From the NCBI RefSeq assembly GCF_019749255.1, contig NZ_JACWFH010000001.1, positions 62,001-126,000 on the forward strand: DNA of 64,000 nt, in the 5' to 3' direction. Of this stretch, positions 26,438-35,780 are shown piece by piece. A program made the position numbers and the translations under genes. Numbering within the stretch: the stretch's first letter is position 1; each line of letters begins with the position of its first letter. The stretch is from Mesobacillus maritimus. Its GTDB lineage: Bacteria; Bacillota; Bacilli; Bacillales; Cytobacillaceae. The notes beneath the pieces were generated by a model. It was not told the DNA's origin. It worked only from the letters and a program-made list of their open reading frames with translations, and searched no databases.

Positions 26438-29400
26438 AATGAATATTCCACCAAAGCCTGAAGGTGCCACCTGGACAGATGATCAATGGAAGGCGATTAT
26501 GGCCAGTGGTCAAGACATCCTTGTTGCTGCCGCTGCAGGTTCAGGTAAAACAGCGGTCTTGGTTGAACGGATTATCAAGAAAATTACTTCTCAAGCCCAA
26601 CCGATTGATGTGGACGAGCTTTTAGTTGTTACCTTTACGAATGCGTCGGCGGCAGAAATGCGCCATCGAATCGGGGAAGCACTTGAGAAAGCAATAGACG
26701 AGGAACCAGATTCTATTCATCTTAGAAAGCAATTAAGCTTGCTAAACAAAGCAAGTATCTCAACTCTACACTCATTCTGCCTAGAGGTCATTCGCAAATA
26801 CTATTATATGATTGATATTGATCCAGGGTTCCGGATTGCTGATACAACAGAAGGACAGTTGTTGAGAGATGAAGTCATCGATGATTTATTTGAAGAGGAA
26901 TATGGAAAACCTGAAAACCAGTCGTTTTTTAGGTTAGTCGATACCTTTACCAATGACCGAAGTGATGAAGCCCTAAAGGATATTATTCTCGATCTCTATG
27001 ATTTTGCAAAGTCGAACCCTTCGCCTGAAGAGTACTTAAACTGTATTGTTGCGATGTATGATATTCATCAGGAGATGCCGATTGAAGCTTTACCATTTAT
27101 GAAATCGCTCTTGTTTGATATTGAACTTCAGCTTCAAGGAGCAAAAAAAATGCTGGAGCAAGGGTTAGAGATAACGAGGATGCCGGAGGGACCTGCCCCA
27201 AGGGCTGAAAATTTCGAGCAGGATTTGCATATCATCGAGACACTGCTGACAGCACAAAAGGAATCATGGAATGCACTGTCAGATGCTATTCAATTGGTTG
27301 ATTTTAAACGTGCAAAACCGTGTAGTCCGAAACAATATGATAAGGATTTAATTGATAAAGCAAGCAAGCTGCGTGATAAAGCAAAGAAAGTGGTGCTTGA
27401 TTTAAAAGCGGAGCTATTCACACGTCGACCTGAAAGTTTCTTAAAAGATATGATTGAAATGAAACCAGTCATTGTCACCTTAACTGAGCTTGTAAAAGAG
27501 TTTAATAAGAGATTTGACCTAGTTAAACAGGAAAAAGGAATTGTTGATTTTTCCGATTTAGAGCATTATACCCTTGATATCCTATCTCAGGGAAAAGAAG
27601 CCGAGCAGCGGTTCATTCCTTCTGAAGCCGGCATGGCGTATCGTAGGAAATTTAATGAGGTACTTGTCGATGAATATCAAGATACCAATATGGTTCAGGA
27701 AGCGATTCTTCATTTAGTCACCACTGATGGTGAGGAAAATGGGAACTTATTCATGGTTGGAGATGTGAAGCAATCCATCTACCGGTTCCGTCTTGCCGAG
27801 CCAAATTTGTTTTTAAGTAAATATAACAGGTTTACTGAGGATGGGGAAAATACTGGGTTAAAGATTGACTTGTCGCGAAATTTTCGCAGTCGTGGCGAAG
27901 TTCTTGATGGAACCAATTATCTTTTTAAACAGATCATGGGCGTTCAGGTTGGGGAAATTCACTATGATCAGAGTGCAGAGTTAGTTAAAGGAGCTTCTTA
28001 TCCGGAAGAAGCATCCTATCCAGTCGAATTGATGTTGATTGATTCGGAAGGAAAGGTGTCAGAGGAGTCCAGTAGCAATGAAGTGAGTGAGGATACCTAT
28101 GATATCGAGGACCTTGAACAATCTCAACTTGAAGCTAGGCTGATTGCTAAGCAAATCAAAGCACTCGTAACAGAACGTCAAGGAGTATACAACCCTAAAA
28201 CGAAAAGTGAAAGGCCAGCAAATTATCGGGATGTAGTGATTCTTCTCCGGTCGATGACATGGGCACCACAGATTATGGAAGAATTTAAGCAACAGGGGAT
28301 TCCTGTTTATGCGAATCTTTCAACAGGATATTTTGACGCAACCGAAGTGGCGATTATGCTTTCGTTGCTTAAAGTGATTGACAACCCGTTCCAGGATATT
28401 CCACTAGCGGCTGTACTTCGTTCCCCGATTGTCGGCTTAAACGAAGAAGAACTTGCGAAGGTTCGCATTGCCGATAAAAAGGGCACGTTCTTTGAAGCTC
28501 TTACTACTTTTTGTCGTAGGAAACCAACACCTGAGCATGAGGAGCTTTACGCAAAGGTTCGGCCATTTTTTGATAACTTAAAGAAATGGCGGACGAATGC
28601 AAGAATGGGTTCTGTGTCGGAGTTGATCTGGCAATTGTTCCGTGAAACGCAATTTTTTGATTTTGTCGGAGGGATGCCGGCTGGCAAGCAACGACAGGCA
28701 AATTTAAGAGCCTTGTATGATCGAGCGAGACAGTATGAAGCTACGTCCTTTAGAGGGGTTTTTCGATTCTTACGTTTTATTGAACGAATGCGTGACCGCG
28801 GGGATGACCTAGGTGCTGCTGGGGCTATTGGAGAGCAGGAGGATGTTGTCCGGATCATGACCATTCATAGCAGTAAAGGTTTGGAGTTTCCAATCGTCTT
28901 TGTTGCAGGACTAGCCCGTCAGTTTAATACAATGGATTTAAAAAAGCAGTATATGCTTGATAAGGAGTTCGGCTTCGCTTCCAAGTATGTGAACCCAGAA
29001 AAGCGAATATCTTATCCATCATTACCGCAGCTAGCGTTTAAGCGCAAGAAAAAAATGGAGATGTTAGCTGAGGAGATGCGTGTTCTCTATGTTGCTTTGA
29101 CAAGAGCGAAGGAAAGGCTCTATTTAATTGCTTCTGTAAAGGATGCTGAAAAAACGGTTGATAATTGGTCTGAGGTAGCAAATCATCCTGATTGGCTTCT
29201 TGAAGAACACCTACGCGCCTCCGCAAATCGGTACCTTGACTGGATTGGTCCTTCTTTAATTCGGCACCAGGAATCCACTGTGTTCCAGAGCTTGTTTTCT
29301 AAAATAAGGAACATAATGGTCCCTGAAAAATTAGCAGGGCATCCATCAAGATGGAGAATCCATATTCATCAGGCCGAGGAAGTTGCAACCTTTTTGGAGG

Positions 29401-30206
29401 AAGAAAAAGTAGAACAAGAGACCCGAATGGAGAAAGTTCGCGAAGGGCAACCAGTCGAACAGAATTCGCCATATGCGAATGAAATCTTCAATCGGTTAAC
29501 TTGGGAATACGAATACCTAGATGCCGCCACTCATCGATCTAAACAGTCTGTTTCGGAGTTGAAGAGGAATCATGAGGTACGTGATGCAGAAAGTGGCACA
29601 GAACTTGTTCGAAAGTTTTCTAAACCAATCATGAATCGACCAAGGTTTATGCAAGAGAAACAATTGACTCCGGCAGAAAAAGGAACAGCAATGCATATGG
29701 TGATGCAACATATTGATCTTAGTAAACCTGTAACGGAGGCTTCTTTAAGGCAGCAGTTGGATGAGATGGTAGCTTCAGAACTTTTGTACCCAGAGCAGCG
29801 AGAGGCGATAGAGCTTCAATGGATTCTTGCCTTTTTTGACACCGAGATTGGCAAGCGTCTCGCTCGTTCTGAAAAAGTAAATAGAGAAGTTCCGTTCTAT
29901 TTATCGCTTTCAGCAAAACAGGTATATCCTCATTGGGATGGCCCAGAAGAGCCTATTTTTGTCCAGGGGGTTATTGACTGTGTATTCGAGGATGCACAAG
30001 GAACAGTCTTGCTTGACTTTAAGACAGATGCCATTACGACTCGCTTTAAAGGTGGTTTTGAACAAGCAAAGCCAATTCTTGAAGAACGTTACCGACTTCA
30101 GTTGAGCCTTTATGGAAAAGCACTTGAAGAAATTTGGAAGAGACCAGTTGAGGAACGTTATTTATTCTTTTTCGACGGTGGGCATCTATTAAAATTGGAA
30201 GAGTAG
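26430..30206 (+). CDS. addA: ATP-dependent helicase/nuclease subunit AddA
   Basis: UvrD-type 3'-5' helicase with a C-terminal RecB-family nuclease, partner of AddB. 1258 residues. Walker A AAAGSGKTAVL near residue 35, VTFTNASAAEM, LVDEYQDTN (Walker B), GDVKQSIYRFR, IMTIHSSKGLEFPIVF and the VLLDFKTDAI nuclease motif. It starts with a TTG at 26430 overlapping the addB stop and 8 nt after AGGGAGGGG; the ATG three codons later is too far from it. Ends at a strong terminator. Confidence 0.95.
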   Translation: MTKMNIPPKPEGATWTDDQWKAIMASGQDILVAAAAGSGKTAVLVERIIKKITSQAQPIDVDELLVVTFTNASAAEMRHRIGEALEKAIDEEPDSIHLRKQLSLLNKASISTLHSFCLEVIRKYYYMIDIDPGFRIADTTEGQLLRDEVIDDLFEEEYGKPENQSFFRLVDTFTNDRSDEALKDIILDLYDFAKSNPSPEEYLNCIVAMYDIHQEMPIEALPFMKSLLFDIELQLQGAKKMLEQGLEITRMPEGPAPRAENFEQDLHIIETLLTAQKESWNALSDAIQLVDFKRAKPCSPKQYDKDLIDKASKLRDKAKKVVLDLKAELFTRRPESFLKDMIEMKPVIVTLTELVKEFNKRFDLVKQEKGIVDFSDLEHYTLDILSQGKEAEQRFIPSEAGMAYRRKFNEVLVDEYQDTNMVQEAILHLVTTDGEENGNLFMVGDVKQSIYRFRLAEPNLFLSKYNRFTEDGENTGLKIDLSRNFRSRGEVLDGTNYLFKQIMGVQVGEIHYDQSAELVKGASYPEEASYPVELMLIDSEGKVSEESSSNEVSEDTYDIEDLEQSQLEARLIAKQIKALVTERQGVYNPKTKSERPANYRDVVILLRSMTWAPQIMEEFKQQGIPVYANLSTGYFDATEVAIMLSLLKVIDNPFQDIPLAAVLRSPIVGLNEEELAKVRIADKKGTFFEALTTFCRRKPTPEHEELYAKVRPFFDNLKKWRTNARMGSVSELIWQLFRETQFFDFVGGMPAGKQRQANLRALYDRARQYEATSFRGVFRFLRFIERMRDRGDDLGAAGAIGEQEDVVRIMTIHSSKGLEFPIVFVAGLARQFNTMDLKKQYMLDKEFGFASKYVNPEKRISYPSLPQLAFKRKKKMEMLAEEMRVLYVALTRAKERLYLIASVKDAEKTVDNWSEVANHPDWLLEEHLRASANRYLDWIGPSLIRHQESTVFQSLFSKIRNIMVPEKLAGHPSRWRIHIHQAEEVATFLEEEKVEQETRMEKVREGQPVEQNSPYANEIFNRLTWEYEYLDAATHRSKQSVSELKRNHEVRDAESGTELVRKFSKPIMNRPRFMQEKQLTPAEKGTAMHMVMQHIDLSKPVTEASLRQQLDEMVASELLYPEQREAIELQWILAFFDTEIGKRLARSEKVNREVPFYLSLSAKQVYPHWDGPEEPIFVQGVIDCVFEDAQGTVLLDFKTDAITTRFKGGFEQAKPILEERYRLQLSLYGKALEEIWKRPVEERYLFFFDGGHLLKLEE

Positions 30207-30212
30207 ATAAAA

Positions 30213-30259
30213 CAAAAAAAGCAGGGTCCAGTGATTTTTTACTGGACCCGCTTTTTATT
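30213..30259. terminator. Terminator between addA and gerPF
   Basis: GGGTCCAGT/ACTGGACCC core extended by AAAAAGC/GCTTTTT; flanks suit both directions. Confidence 0.92.
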
Positions 30260-30303
30260 TCTCAGGAGATTTTTATCAGGTGCTTCACTTCTTTTGTAAG
30301 CAA

Positions 30304-30522
30304 TTAATTATTCCCAATATTTGGCTGGTCAATTAGATTACTATCGACGACATTACTAGCGTTTAGGCCATTATTTGCTACAATAAAACCGCCAGTGTTT
30401 CCGGCACCTTGCCCTGAGTTCGTTTTAGAATTGCTTTTAGGTGAAATAAAAAGGGAGTCACCGAACTGGACTGTTCCCCCTCCCACGTTGACAATTTGTA
30501 CAGGACCAATGATCGCTGGCAT
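30304..30522 (-). CDS. gerPF: Spore germination protein GerPF
   Basis: 72-residue spore-coat-associated protein of the GerPA/GerPF family; gerP products make the coat permeable to germinants. It starts MPAIIGPVQIVNVGGGTVQFGD and has the Gly/Asn-rich tail typical of the family. Last gene of the gerP operon, 61 bp after gerPE. The sequence resembles GerPA (an ancient duplication) in its N-terminal half. Confidence 0.9.
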   Translation of the reverse strand: MPAIIGPVQIVNVGGGTVQFGDSLFISPKSNSKTNSGQGAGNTGGFIVANNGLNASNVVDSNLIDQPNIGNN

Positions 30523-30583
30523 TTGAAAAACACCCTTCTTTAATTAGGCTCTTAGTACATTATGCAAAACTGGGTGAATTTGT

Positions 30584-30955
30584 TTATTTTTTTGGAGACA
30601 ACTGACGAATATGTTTGACTCGTGTTTCCAAGGTAACATGGTTGGTGTTTCCTAAATGTACAATGGATGAAGAAGAAACCCCGATAATATCAATATTCCC
30701 CACTTTAATAAATGGATTGATGTTCTGGCGAGACATATTGATTGTTTCCGAGATGGGAATCAGTGGGAGTGGCTCAGAAAAAATTGGGTAATTAGCAAAA
30801 TTTCCTTCATTATCAAAGAATAGCTCTACCTCTCTTTGCACGGCTATAGCCCGAGAAAATCCCTGGATTAAGTTTGAATCTCCAATTTGGAAGACAGATG
30901 CTATCGCAAGACTATCCATTTCTACATTGTTAACTGATGCGGTGCGTTGCAACAT
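30584..30955 (-). CDS. gerPE: Spore germination protein GerPE
   Basis: 123 residues, cytosolic in the mother cell and then coat-associated. The pattern RTASVNNVEMDSLAIASVFQIGDS and the later INPFIKVGNIDIIGVSSSSI (only part quoted) match GerPE. Directly follows gerPD (2-bp gap). Needed for germinant access; the molecular role is not known. Confidence 0.87.
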   Translation of the reverse strand: MLQRTASVNNVEMDSLAIASVFQIGDSNLIQGFSRAIAVQREVELFFDNEGNFANYPIFSEPLPLIPISETINMSRQNINPFIKVGNIDIIGVSSSSIVHLGNTNHVTLETRVKHIRQLSPKK

Positions 30956-30957
30956 AC

Positions 30958-31146
30958 CTACCTAGACCCCGACTCCGGAGCAAGTGGAACAAATGGGCCG
31001 ATAATCAGTGACTCTGGTGGAGTATCAAAAGTCGAAGCTAGTTGAATGGTCTCGGCATCACCTACGAGGAAAAGCGATGAACTGGCTACAGCACTAACTT
31101 TTATGGCGCCTACCGAAATATCTCTGTTATAGACATGAAAGTTCAT
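30958..31146 (-). CDS. gerPD: Spore germination protein GerPD
   Basis: 62 residues. MNFHVYNRDISVGAIKVSAV with SSSLFLVGDAETIQL is the GerPB/GerPD pattern: short hydrophobic strands ending in VGD. Its ATG overlaps the gerPC stop codon (ATGA), so translation is coupled. Confidence 0.87.
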   Translation of the reverse strand: MNFHVYNRDISVGAIKVSAVASSSLFLVGDAETIQLASTFDTPPESLIIGPFVPLAPESGSR

Positions 31147-31757
31147 TTGTTTCCTCCCCCTGTTTGTTTGTGGACTTGCTCTAAAAATAAGTAAACTCCT
31201 TGCTGAATTTCCTTTTTCATATTCTCAACAACTATTTGTTTTGTATGTTCGTCAGTTTCTCTTTCTCCATCTTTTAAATTGCTCAGATGGGTTTGCACCC
31301 GGTTTGGAAGTTGCTTAAGAATATCTTCTCTTATGAATTGATAATAAGCGTCATCAATAGTCATCTGGAGTTTGTCTTTAGTTTCTTGATAAATCTCTGG
31401 AAGTTGACTTTCTAGGTAATCCCTTACCTCATTTTCAATTTCCATGCTTCGTTTAAATAGTTTTTTGGGCGAAGAGTTATTTGGGGTTTGGATGTTTTTG
31501 TTGTCCACTGTAAAATCAGTGATACCTTCCAAATCGGAAGGGTTTAAGCCAATATTTAAAGTACCATCAAGAGTCTCTACCTTTAATTGGTCGAATTTAT
31601 ATTCGATGTTTCCCACTTGGACAGGTGGCCTAGCTTTTAAGTTCGCTACCTCTTGTTGTAACTCAGTTACACTACTTTCTAATTTCTTTATCTTTTTTGC
31701 TTGAGATTCAATGAAGATGTGTAGTTCTTTCATATATTGATAGAATTCAGCATTCAC
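31143..31757 (-). CDS. gerPC: Spore germination protein GerPC
   Basis: 204 residues. An N-terminal coiled coil (YQYMKELHIFIESQAKKIKK onward, residues about 5-45) precedes EYKFDQLKVETLDGTLNIGL, conserved in GerPC. The start is ambiguous: GTG 31763 abuts GAGGTGA, while GTG 31757 is 6 nt beyond it and gives the expected N-terminus, so I use 31757. The interspersed repeat upstream ends only about 27 bp before this start, so it may affect gerPC translation. Confidence 0.87.
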   Translation of the reverse strand: MNAEFYQYMKELHIFIESQAKKIKKLESSVTELQQEVANLKARPPVQVGNIEYKFDQLKVETLDGTLNIGLNPSDLEGITDFTVDNKNIQTPNNSSPKKLFKRSMEIENEVRDYLESQLPEIYQETKDKLQMTIDDAYYQFIREDILKQLPNRVQTHLSNLKDGERETDEHTKQIVVENMKKEIQQGVYLFLEQVHKQTGGGNK

Positions 31758-31783
31758 AAGCACTCACCTCAATACTTAATTAG

Positions 31784-31989
31784 TTGGAGTGCTCCAGGCA
31801 TTACGCCTCTGGCCAGGGCACCTCCGCTTTTCAATTTTTCTAGCTCCAGCGCCCTAGCGGCTAGTGTCCTTCGCTCTCCGCCGCAACGATTGCGTCAAGC
31901 ACGAATGCGCTACCGCTCTTCGTGTTTCCTATATCTCGGTTGGAGTGCTCCAGGCCATACGCCGCTGAACAGGGCGCTTCCGCTTTTCT
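31784..31989. repeat. Composite interspersed repeat inside the gerP operon
   Basis: Two about 49-bp direct copies (31784-31832 and 31939-31988), each beginning TTGGAGTGCTCCAGGC and ending CCGCTTTTC, flank a different GC-rich segment containing TAGCTCCAGCGCCCTAGCGG. The whole is much richer in GC than the gerP genes. The right copy abuts the gerPB stop codon. I recall similar intergenic elements as common in Bacillaceae; none of it encodes a protein. Confidence 0.75.
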
Positions 31990-32218
31990 ATGTTGCGGTA
32001 GGTGATTGGAGTGGTACGACAGGTGCTGGTGGCGATCCCTCTTGAGTTGCCACACTACCGGCCTGTGGAGCTGGTCCTGTAAAGCCTCCGGTATTATAAA
32101 GATAAGAGGCTGGTTTGATGATTCCAGCGCTCCCTATTTGCAAGACGGAAGAATTGCTTATTCCATCAATACGAAGCATATTTATATTAATTGATTGTTG
32201 AATGTAGTAATTGGCCAT
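31988..32218 (-). CDS. gerPB: Spore germination protein GerPB
   Basis: 76 residues: YYIQQSININMLRIDGISNS, then SVLQIGSAGIIKPASYLYNT, typical of GerPB, with a Pro/Ala-rich tail. The TAG stop falls exactly at the edge of the interspersed repeat, so the last residues or the stop may have been shaped by its insertion. Second gene of the operon; 15 bp after gerPA. Confidence 0.88.
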   Translation of the reverse strand: MANYYIQQSININMLRIDGISNSSVLQIGSAGIIKPASYLYNTGGFTGPAPQAGSVATQEGSPPAPVVPLQSPTAT

Positions 32219-32233
32219 CTTCTCACCTGCTTA

Positions 32234-32455
32234 TCATGCATTAAAATAATTCCCTTGATCAACACCGTCTTGGTCAAACGTGTTGGTTGAGCTCCTGTTA
32301 TTATAAAGGGTTATAGCATCCCCCGTATTAAATGAACCTGCTCCCGAAAATGTTTTTGCCGTAGAAACAGGCATAATTTTATAAGCATCTCCAATATTAA
32401 AAACGCCACTACTTCCAATTGAAATGACCTGAACTGCTCCAACAATTGCTGGCAT
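32234..32455 (-). CDS. gerPA: Spore germination protein GerPA
   Basis: 73 residues, the usual GerPA length. MPAIVGAVQVISIGSSGVFN with NIGDAYKIMPVSTAKTFSGA is the family pattern. First gene of gerPABCDEF; expressed in the mother cell late in sporulation. Preceded by AAGGGTGTTGTCGT and a sigma-K-type promoter. Confidence 0.92.
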   Translation of the reverse strand: MPAIVGAVQVISIGSSGVFNIGDAYKIMPVSTAKTFSGAGSFNTGDAITLYNNRSSTNTFDQDGVDQGNYFNA

Positions 32456-32489
32456 ACGACAACACCCTTATGCAAATATATTTCTTTTA

Positions 32490-32517
32490 TATCCTATGTC
32501 GCTTCCAAGTTGGTGTG
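32490..32517 (-). promoter_or_regulatory. Sigma-K-type promoter of the gerP operon
   Basis: -10 CATAGGATA (32498-32490) fits the sigma-K consensus CATANNNTA, and ACAC (32516-32513) supplies the -35 AC dinucleotide 16 bp upstream. This agrees with known sigma-K control of gerP. Confidence 0.65.
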
Positions 32518-32594
32518 ATTAAAATGCCTATTTTAAAAGAAATGAATACTAAATCATCGATTAATATGTTACTATATTATTAGAATTTTCTGTA

Positions 32595-32608
32595 TTAAAG
32601 CGCTACCA
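32595..32608 (+). promoter_or_regulatory. cre-like (CcpA) site before the second acyl-CoA synthetase gene
   Basis: TTAAAGCGCTACCA matches the cre pattern except at position 2. It sits 19 bp before the start codon, overlapping the leader. A weak FadR-like sequence, TGAATACTAAATCATCGA (32543-32560), lies further upstream. Confidence 0.4.
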
Positions 32609-32626
32609 ATAAGGGAGGGGTTTAGA

Positions 32627-34219
32627 ATGGATGTTCCGTTGATCTTAACACAATTTTTAGATCGTGCCGTTTCACTTTATGGAGAGAAGAAAGCCATTAT
32701 TTGTGACAACAGGGTGTTTACATACCAGGAACTTAATGCCAGAGTTAACTGTCTTTCGGATGGTCTTAGAGATTTGGGCGTTAAGAAGGGGGATCGTGTT
32801 GCTTATCTAGCTCCTAATACAGTTGAAATGCTCGAAGGATTTTACGGTGTATTTCAGCTGGGAGCGATTATGGTTCCATTAAATATTCGGTTAAAACCAG
32901 ATGACTATTTATTTATCCTGAATCACAGCGAATCGAAAATTTTATTTGTAGATCAGGAATTGTATCATCTGATAAGCCCGATTAAAGACAAATTGAAGCA
33001 TGTTGAAAAAATCATTGTTCATTATCATGATGGAAACTGTGGTGAAATCGACTATGATAAATGGTTAAGCAGTCATTCCCCTAGTCGCTTTAATCGTGAA
33101 GATATAAATGAACAGGATGTTTGTAGTCTCCTATACACTAGTGGGACAACAGGAAATCCAAAAGGGGTCATGCTTACTCATCGGAACAACTATCTACATG
33201 CTTTAAGTTCGATGCACCATTTACGCGTTTCTGATGAGGATGTGTTAGTCCATGTCTTACCTATGTTTCATGTGAATGGTTGGGGCTCACCATTCTATTA
33301 CACTGCTAATGGGGCGACACAGGTTTGTTTAAGAAAGGCATCACCAGAAGCGATATTTAACGCTATTGAAACACAGGGAGTGACCATTATGCACATGGCA
33401 CCAACTGTATTGAATTCTCTTCTTCAATACTATGAGAAAAATGTCCCTGAGTTCAGCCAAAATATTCGCGTAGTCATTGCAGGCTCAGCACCGCCTCCAG
33501 CTTTCGTAACAAGAGTTGAGAAAGAGCTTGGGTGGGAATTCATCCAAGTATATGGGATGACTGAATCCTCGCCGCTAAGTTTGGTTTCAACCATTAGATC
33601 TCATTTAAAAGATTTGCCATTAAATGAGCAGTATCGCATGAAGGCGAAAGCTGGTATTCAAATGATTGGGTCGGAAGTAAAGGTCCTGAATGAGTTAGGA
33701 ACTGAGGTCGCTCATAATGGGAAAGAAATCGGTGAAGTTGTCGTTAGAAGCAATGGGGTCATGAAGGGCTATTGGAAAAATGATGAAGCTACAATGCAGG
33801 CCATACAGGCGGGGTGGCTTCATACTGGGGATATGGCTAATGTTGATGAATTCGGCAATATTGAAATTGTAGATCGAAAAAAAGACGTCATTATTTCAGG
33901 TGGGGAGAATATCTCTTCTATTGAGGTAGAAGGGGCTTTATATGAACATCCTTCTGTTCTAGAAGCAGCTGTTATTGCTGTCCCTCATGAAAAATGGGGA
34001 GAAACCCCTCATGCTTATGTAGTCGTAAGAGAAGGAAAGACTGTGACGGAACAAGAGTTGATTCAATTCTCAAGAGAAAAACTTGCCCATTTCAAGGCGA
34101 TTACTGGTGTTACGTTTGTGAACGAGCTTCCAAAAACGGCTTCAGGAAAGATACAAAAAGTACAGCTTCGGAATGAATACTGGGAATCGGTTGGGAAATC
34201 AGGAAGGTTTGTAAACTAG
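32627..34219 (+). CDS. Long-chain fatty-acid-CoA ligase / acyl-CoA synthetase
   Basis: Second ANL-family acyl activator in the window, 530 residues. P-loop YTSGTTGNPKG at 170-180, VYGMTESSP (A5), HTGDMANVDEFGNIEIVDRKKD region (TGD and DRKKD conserved) and the catalytic Lys in KTASGKIQKVQLR. LPMFHVNGWGSPFYY suggests the fatty-acyl/medium-chain group rather than acetyl-CoA synthetase. Not part of the yis order I know from B. subtilis. GGGAGGGG Shine-Dalgarno. Substrate chain length unknown. Confidence 0.87.
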   Translation: MDVPLILTQFLDRAVSLYGEKKAIICDNRVFTYQELNARVNCLSDGLRDLGVKKGDRVAYLAPNTVEMLEGFYGVFQLGAIMVPLNIRLKPDDYLFILNHSESKILFVDQELYHLISPIKDKLKHVEKIIVHYHDGNCGEIDYDKWLSSHSPSRFNREDINEQDVCSLLYTSGTTGNPKGVMLTHRNNYLHALSSMHHLRVSDEDVLVHVLPMFHVNGWGSPFYYTANGATQVCLRKASPEAIFNAIETQGVTIMHMAPTVLNSLLQYYEKNVPEFSQNIRVVIAGSAPPPAFVTRVEKELGWEFIQVYGMTESSPLSLVSTIRSHLKDLPLNEQYRMKAKAGIQMIGSEVKVLNELGTEVAHNGKEIGEVVVRSNGVMKGYWKNDEATMQAIQAGWLHTGDMANVDEFGNIEIVDRKKDVIISGGENISSIEVEGALYEHPSVLEAAVIAVPHEKWGETPHAYVVVREGKTVTEQELIQFSREKLAHFKAITGVTFVNELPKTASGKIQKVQLRNEYWESVGKSGRFVN

Positions 34220-34252
34220 AAAACAAGCTTCTCTTGAAGCTTGTTTTTAATT
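34219..34252 (+). terminator. Terminator after the acyl-CoA synthetase gene
   Basis: AACAAGCTTC/GAAGCTTGTT stem with TCTT loop, then TTTAATTT; begins at the stop codon. Confidence 0.88.
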
Positions 34253-34285
34253 TGTCATAATCCAACGGGAGGAGTCGATATTTTT

Positions 34286-35182
34286 ATGAAATTCGTAACG
34301 GCAAAAGATGTGAATGGAATATTTGTAGGTTTACTGGATGAAACGGAGGAGAATGTGCTTCCTTTATCACTGGCTGAACAAAAGCTTTTCGGTACAAACA
34401 ACTGCCCGGAAAGTCTGGTTAGCGGTATCTCATCAGGAGCACGATTTATTGATTATGTACAAACTGTGTTGAATGCCGCACCAGAGGATCTATATATTCC
34501 TTTACATTCTGTAGAGCTACTTGCTCCTATTCCAAGACCTAGCAAGAATATCTTTTGTGTAGGAAAAAACTATGTGGACCATGCACTTGAACTTGGTGGA
34601 AGCAAAGACGATATTCCTGAAGATATTTTAGTGTTTACAAAAGCTCCTACAACTGTAACGGGTCATGGAAAAATGGTTCCATTACATAGTGAAGTGACGG
34701 ACAGTCTTGATTATGAAGGAGAACTTGCGATTGTCATAGGTAAACAAGGAAAAGGGATAAAAAAAGAAGAGGCCCTTGACCATATTTTCGGCTATACCAT
34801 CATCAATGATATTACTGCAAGGGATTTACAGTTTAAGCATAAGCAATACTTTATTGGGAAAAGTTTAGATGAATCTTGTCCAATCGGTCCATGCATTGTG
34901 CAGGCGTCAGCAGTTGCAAATCCAAATCAGTTGGATATTGTCACTAAGGTAAATGGGGAAGTCAGACAGTCCTCAAATACAGAGCATTTTATCTTCTCAG
35001 TAGAAACAATTATCTCAGAATTATCCAAGGGAATGACCCTAGAGCCGGGAGATATTATCTCAACCGGTACACCAGCAGGAGTAGGGTCAGGATATAAGCC
35101 CCCACGCTTCTTACAAGCTGGAGATAAAGTGGAAATCACGATTGAAGGAATCGGCACATTAGAAAATACCATCGGTGAATGA
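34286..35182 (+). CDS. yisK: Fumarylacetoacetate-hydrolase-family protein YisK
   Basis: FAH-fold enzyme, 298 residues (B. subtilis YisK about 301). It has an N-terminal domain of about 90 residues and a C-terminal FAH domain starting at PIPRPSKNIFCVGKNYVDHA. Metal ligands come from DYEGELAIVIGK (E-x-E type) and INDITARDLQ. YisK of B. subtilis is described as an oxaloacetate decarboxylase-like enzyme linked to cell-shape control. The ATG at 34286 lies 13-14 nt after GGAGG, a rather long gap. Confidence 0.85.
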   Translation: MKFVTAKDVNGIFVGLLDETEENVLPLSLAEQKLFGTNNCPESLVSGISSGARFIDYVQTVLNAAPEDLYIPLHSVELLAPIPRPSKNIFCVGKNYVDHALELGGSKDDIPEDILVFTKAPTTVTGHGKMVPLHSEVTDSLDYEGELAIVIGKQGKGIKKEEALDHIFGYTIINDITARDLQFKHKQYFIGKSLDESCPIGPCIVQASAVANPNQLDIVTKVNGEVRQSSNTEHFIFSVETIISELSKGMTLEPGDIISTGTPAGVGSGYKPPRFLQAGDKVEITIEGIGTLENTIGE

Positions 35183-35309
35183 TGGGAGGATCATGGTAGA
35201 TTCATGTTCATTGTGAGACAAAATGTGGCTCTACTAACATATTTTTAGGCTTTTCCTGCCTTCTGTGATATGATAATGAAGAATTTTTATATATAGGAGG
35301 CAACTTTCT

Positions 35310-35666
35310 ATGGTACATGCTCATATGACCACATGGTTTTTAGCCCTTATTTTGTTTTTTGTTGCATTAGGGTTACACAAAAGTGGAAAAGAAAAAGGCT
35401 TCAAAGTGTTAAAGATGATTTTAAGAGTCTTATACATTTTGATTCTTGCTACCGGTTTGGGCCTAATCTTCAGCCTAACTACTATTAGTTTCCTTTATAT
35501 TGTAAAAGTGGCAGTTGGCCTATGGGTCATTGCTATGATTGAAATGATTTTAGGACGTACAGCTAAAGGGGCACCTACAAAGGGGTTATGGATTCAATTC
35601 ATTATTGCGCTATTGCTTGTCCTTTATCTAGGGTTCTCTCTGCCCCTTGGAACGGATTTATTTTAA
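35310..35666 (+). CDS. yisL: YisL/UPF0344 membrane protein
   Basis: 118-residue protein with four predicted transmembrane helices; VHAHMTTWFLALILFFVALG at the start and MIEMILGRTAKGAP near the end are typical of UPF0344. Same length and neighbour (yisK) as in B. subtilis. Function unknown. AGGAGG precedes the ATG. Confidence 0.87.
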   Translation: MVHAHMTTWFLALILFFVALGLHKSGKEKGFKVLKMILRVLYILILATGLGLIFSLTTISFLYIVKVAVGLWVIAMIEMILGRTAKGAPTKGLWIQFIIALLLVLYLGFSLPLGTDLF

Positions 35667-35672
35667 TATCAC

Positions 35673-35716
35673 AAAAAGAAACGCTGCTACTTACTTGTCA
35701 GCGTTTCTTTTTTTTT
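35673..35716 (+). terminator. Terminator after yisL
   Basis: AAAGAAACGCTG/CAGCGTTTCTTT stem, 12-nt loop, long T-run. Confidence 0.9.
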
Positions 35717-35780
35717 ATATAGGCTAATTACTTCGATGAAAATATGGTAATTTAAGAGATAGGGATATTGGGGAAATTAC

